Positions 31,678-34,231 of a stretch of DNA of 34,231 nt are shown here, piece after piece. The stretch is from Cytobacillus sp. S13-E01. GTDB lineage: Bacteria > Bacillota > Bacilli > Bacillales > Bacillaceae_L. The stretch covers positions 1 through 34,231 of the forward strand of contig NZ_JARFVC010000041.1 of the NCBI RefSeq assembly GCF_029193815.1, read 5' to 3'. Below the pieces are notes generated by a model. It did not search any database. It was not told where the DNA came from and saw nothing but the letters and a program-made list of their open reading frames with translations. Numbering within the stretch: position 1 is the stretch's first letter; each line of letters starts with the position of its first letter. The position numbers and the translations under genes were made by a program.

Positions 31678-32150
31678 TAATTAATATATTATAGTTTCGT
31701 TTGTGTTCTGGTCTTTCTTAAATCCATAGACAGAGCATCTATAAGACGTCCAAATCTCAGGAAGCTAATGCAAGTAGCAGCTCGATTTGGACTCTGAAGT
31801 ATTCCTTCGAAGCTTATTCCGTCGTGCTCTACCAACTGAGCTAATGGCTCTAAATAATATATTATAGTTTCGTTTGTGTTCTGGTCTTTCTTAAATCCAT
31901 AGACAGAGCATCTATAAGACGTCCAAATCTCAGGAAGCTAATGCAAGTAGCAGCTCGATTTGGACTCTGAAGTATTCCTTCGAAGCTTATTCCGTCGTGC
32001 TCTACCAACTGAGCTAATGGCTCTAAATAATATATTATAGTTTCGTTTGTGTTCTGGTCTTTCTTAAATCCTTAGACAGAGCATCTATAAGACGTCCAAA
32101 TCTCAGGAAGATAATGCAAGTAGCAGCTCGATTTGGACTCTGAAGTATTC
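31678..32150 (-). repeat. 173-bp tandem array carrying tRNA-Lys 5' parts
   Basis: Two complete 173-bp units (31678-31850, 31851-32023) and a third unit without the tRNA part (32024 to about 32150). In transcript order each complete unit is the first 27 or so bases of tRNA-Lys (acceptor strand and D arm up to GAGCA), then CGACGGAATAAGC, a 9-bp hairpin (GTCCAAATC/GATTTGGAC, at 31748-31756 and 31784-31792 in the first unit), and an AT-rich tail before the next tRNA copy. The last unit runs into the intact tRNA-Lys. No open reading frame is convincing. Confidence 0.93.
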
Positions 32151-32185
32151 TTATGCTTAGTGCAAAAAATTTATATGAAAATTGG

Positions 32186-32257
32186 CTGGGCTAGCTGGAT
32201 TCGAACCAACGCATGACGGAGTCAAAGTCCGTTGCCTTACCGCTTGGCTATAGCCCA
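32186..32257 (-). tRNA. tRNA-Gln (TTG)
   Basis: Acceptor TGGGCTA/TAGCCCA, anticodon loop CTTTGAC, T loop TTCGAAT, CCA encoded (32183-32185). Confidence 0.95.
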
Positions 32258-32333
32258 AAGTTGTTCTTTCGAACTAAAAAAATCCGTTATTCTCTAATTG
32301 AAAATAAAGAATAAAACAGTTTGTCTAAAATGG

Positions 32334-32415
32334 TGGAGGGGGACGGATTCGAACCGCCGAACCCGGAGGGAGCGGATTTACAGTCCGCCGCGTTTAGCCA
32401 CTTCGCTACCCCTCC
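32334..32415 (-). tRNA. tRNA-Tyr (GTA)
   Basis: Class II tRNA with a long variable arm (CTCCCTCCGGG). Acceptor GGAGGGG/CCCCTCC, anticodon loop CTGTAAA, CCA encoded. Confidence 0.95.
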
Positions 32416-32434
32416 ACATTATAAGAAATAATGG

Positions 32435-33401
<967 letters not shown>

Positions 33402-33411
33402 GAATCAATGG

Positions 33412-33484
33412 TGGAGGATGACGGGATCGAACCGCCGACCCCCTGCTTGTAAGGCAGGTGCTCTCCCAGCTGAGCTAATCCTCC
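33412..33484 (-). tRNA. tRNA-Val (TAC)
   Basis: Acceptor GGAGGAT/ATCCTCC, anticodon loop CTTACAA, T loop TTCGATC, CCA encoded (33409-33411). The array begins 7 bp after its CCA. Confidence 0.95.
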
Positions 33485-33530
33485 ATATGAAAGGTTGTAC
33501 AAGTCGTAAATCACTGTATGATATTAGTGG

Positions 33531-33602
33531 TGACCCATACGGGATTCGAACCCGTGTTACCGCCGTGAAAGGGCGGTGTCTTAACCGCTTGACCAATGGG
33601 CC
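33531..33602 (-). tRNA. tRNA-Glu (TTC)
   Basis: Acceptor GGCCCAT/ATGGGTC, anticodon loop CTTTCAC, T loop TTCGAAT, CCA encoded. Confidence 0.95.
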
Positions 33603-33617
33603 TTAATAATATTAATA

Positions 33618-33690
33618 AGCTTCCAACCGGGCTTGAACCGATGACCTCTTCCTTACCATGGAAGTGCTCTACCAGCTGAGCTATGGAAGC
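33618..33690 (-). tRNA. tRNA-Thr (GGT)
   Basis: Acceptor GCTTCCA/TGGAAGC, anticodon loop ATGGTAA, T loop TTCAAGC. The CCA is not encoded (TGGAAGC is followed by TTAT). Confidence 0.93.
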
Positions 33691-33694
33691 ATGG

Positions 33695-33766
33695 CTCCAC
33701 AGGCAGGACTCGAACCTGCGACCGATCGGTTAACAGCCGATAGCTCTACCACTGAGCTACTGTGGA
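33695..33766 (-). tRNA. tRNA-Asn (GTT)
   Basis: Acceptor TCCACAG/CTGTGGA, anticodon loop CTGTTAA, T loop TTCGAGT, CCA encoded; only one base separates it from tRNA-Thr(GGT). Confidence 0.95.
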
Positions 33767-33780
33767 ATAATTTTATAAAA

Positions 33781-33897
<117 letters not shown>

Positions 33898-34106
33898 CTT
33901 TATTCTACTATAGAAAGAAACCATTTCAACTAGAAATTTGTTCCTTCAAAACTAGATAACGTGCAAACATTCAATGCTTAGAGATTGTCCAGCTACAGCT
34001 CCTAACCTCTCGATCACTTCACCTCCTTCAGAAGCAAAGATCTCGCTTCTTCGTCGGGGCCTCCAGTGCTTGTCGAGGCTGTACAGTCGCTTTCGCCTTT
34101 CATGTT
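33898..34106 (-). other. 23S-5S spacer
   Basis: About 210 bases with no gene. It contains GC-rich hairpin-forming parts (AGCGACTGTACAGCC, GAAGAAGCGAG) that may serve rRNA processing, plus an AT-rich part next to the 5S gene. Confidence 0.6.

Positions 34107-34231
<125 letters not shown>

Overview
The window reads as a low-GC Firmicutes chromosome of the Bacillaceae. It has the Bacillus-type order sigW-rsiW-cdaA-cdaR-glmM-glmS with a glmS ribozyme, then arginase, a large tRNA cluster, 5S rRNA and the 3' end of 23S rRNA. Nearly every gene is on the minus strand, so transcription runs from right to left.

Right part (22.3-34.2 kb), core genome. An rRNA operon ends in the order 23S, 5S, tRNA-Asn, Thr(GGT), Glu, Val, Thr(TGT), Tyr, Gln, Lys, Gly, Ala. 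Two blocks in this cluster are unusual. Between Val and Thr(TGT) there are six perfectly periodic 149-bp units. Between Gln and Lys there are about two and three-quarter 173-bp units. Each complete unit carries the 5' part of the next tRNA gene (acceptor 5' strand plus D arm), then a related spacer that can form a hairpin whose stem is kept in both arrays although its bases differ. Left of the cluster come rocF, sigW-rsiW (with a canonical SigW autoregulatory promoter), two copies of an intergenic palindromic repeat, cdaA-cdaR-glmM, and glmS behind its ribozyme.

Middle (about 18.0-22.26 kb). A Tn7-like transposition module, tnsA-tnsB-tnsC, lies just downstream of glmS, the classical Tn7 attachment region. 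A candidate right end starts 7 bp after the glmS stop. It has three TnsB-site-like repeats at 22-23 bp spacing, a fourth near the tns promoter, and a strong terminator facing glmS. No tnsD/tniQ or tnsE is present in the window, and the left end was not found.

Left part (1-18 kb), probably transposon cargo: sulfane-sulfur (persulfide) and sulfite handling. Two parallel operons encode TusA-like carriers, DsrE-like proteins, rhodaneses, TusA-rhodanese fusions, glutaredoxins, rhodanese-persulfide dioxygenase fusions and TauE/SafE exporters. This is the B. subtilis yrkDEFHIJ / S. aureus cst theme. A CstR-type repressor with both sensing cysteines, and palindromic ATACC...GGTAT operators in its promoters, control at least the left operon. 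A third unit has an ArsR-rhodanese fusion regulator, a second dioxygenase-like metallo-hydrolase and an MFS transporter. Two related methyltransferases, a DUF2892 protein, a DUF302 protein and small hypotheticals fill the gaps. The left edge carries an ISL3-family insertion sequence that cuts a HesB/IscA-like gene. Together the cargo would take persulfide sulfur from carriers, oxidise it to sulfite and export it.
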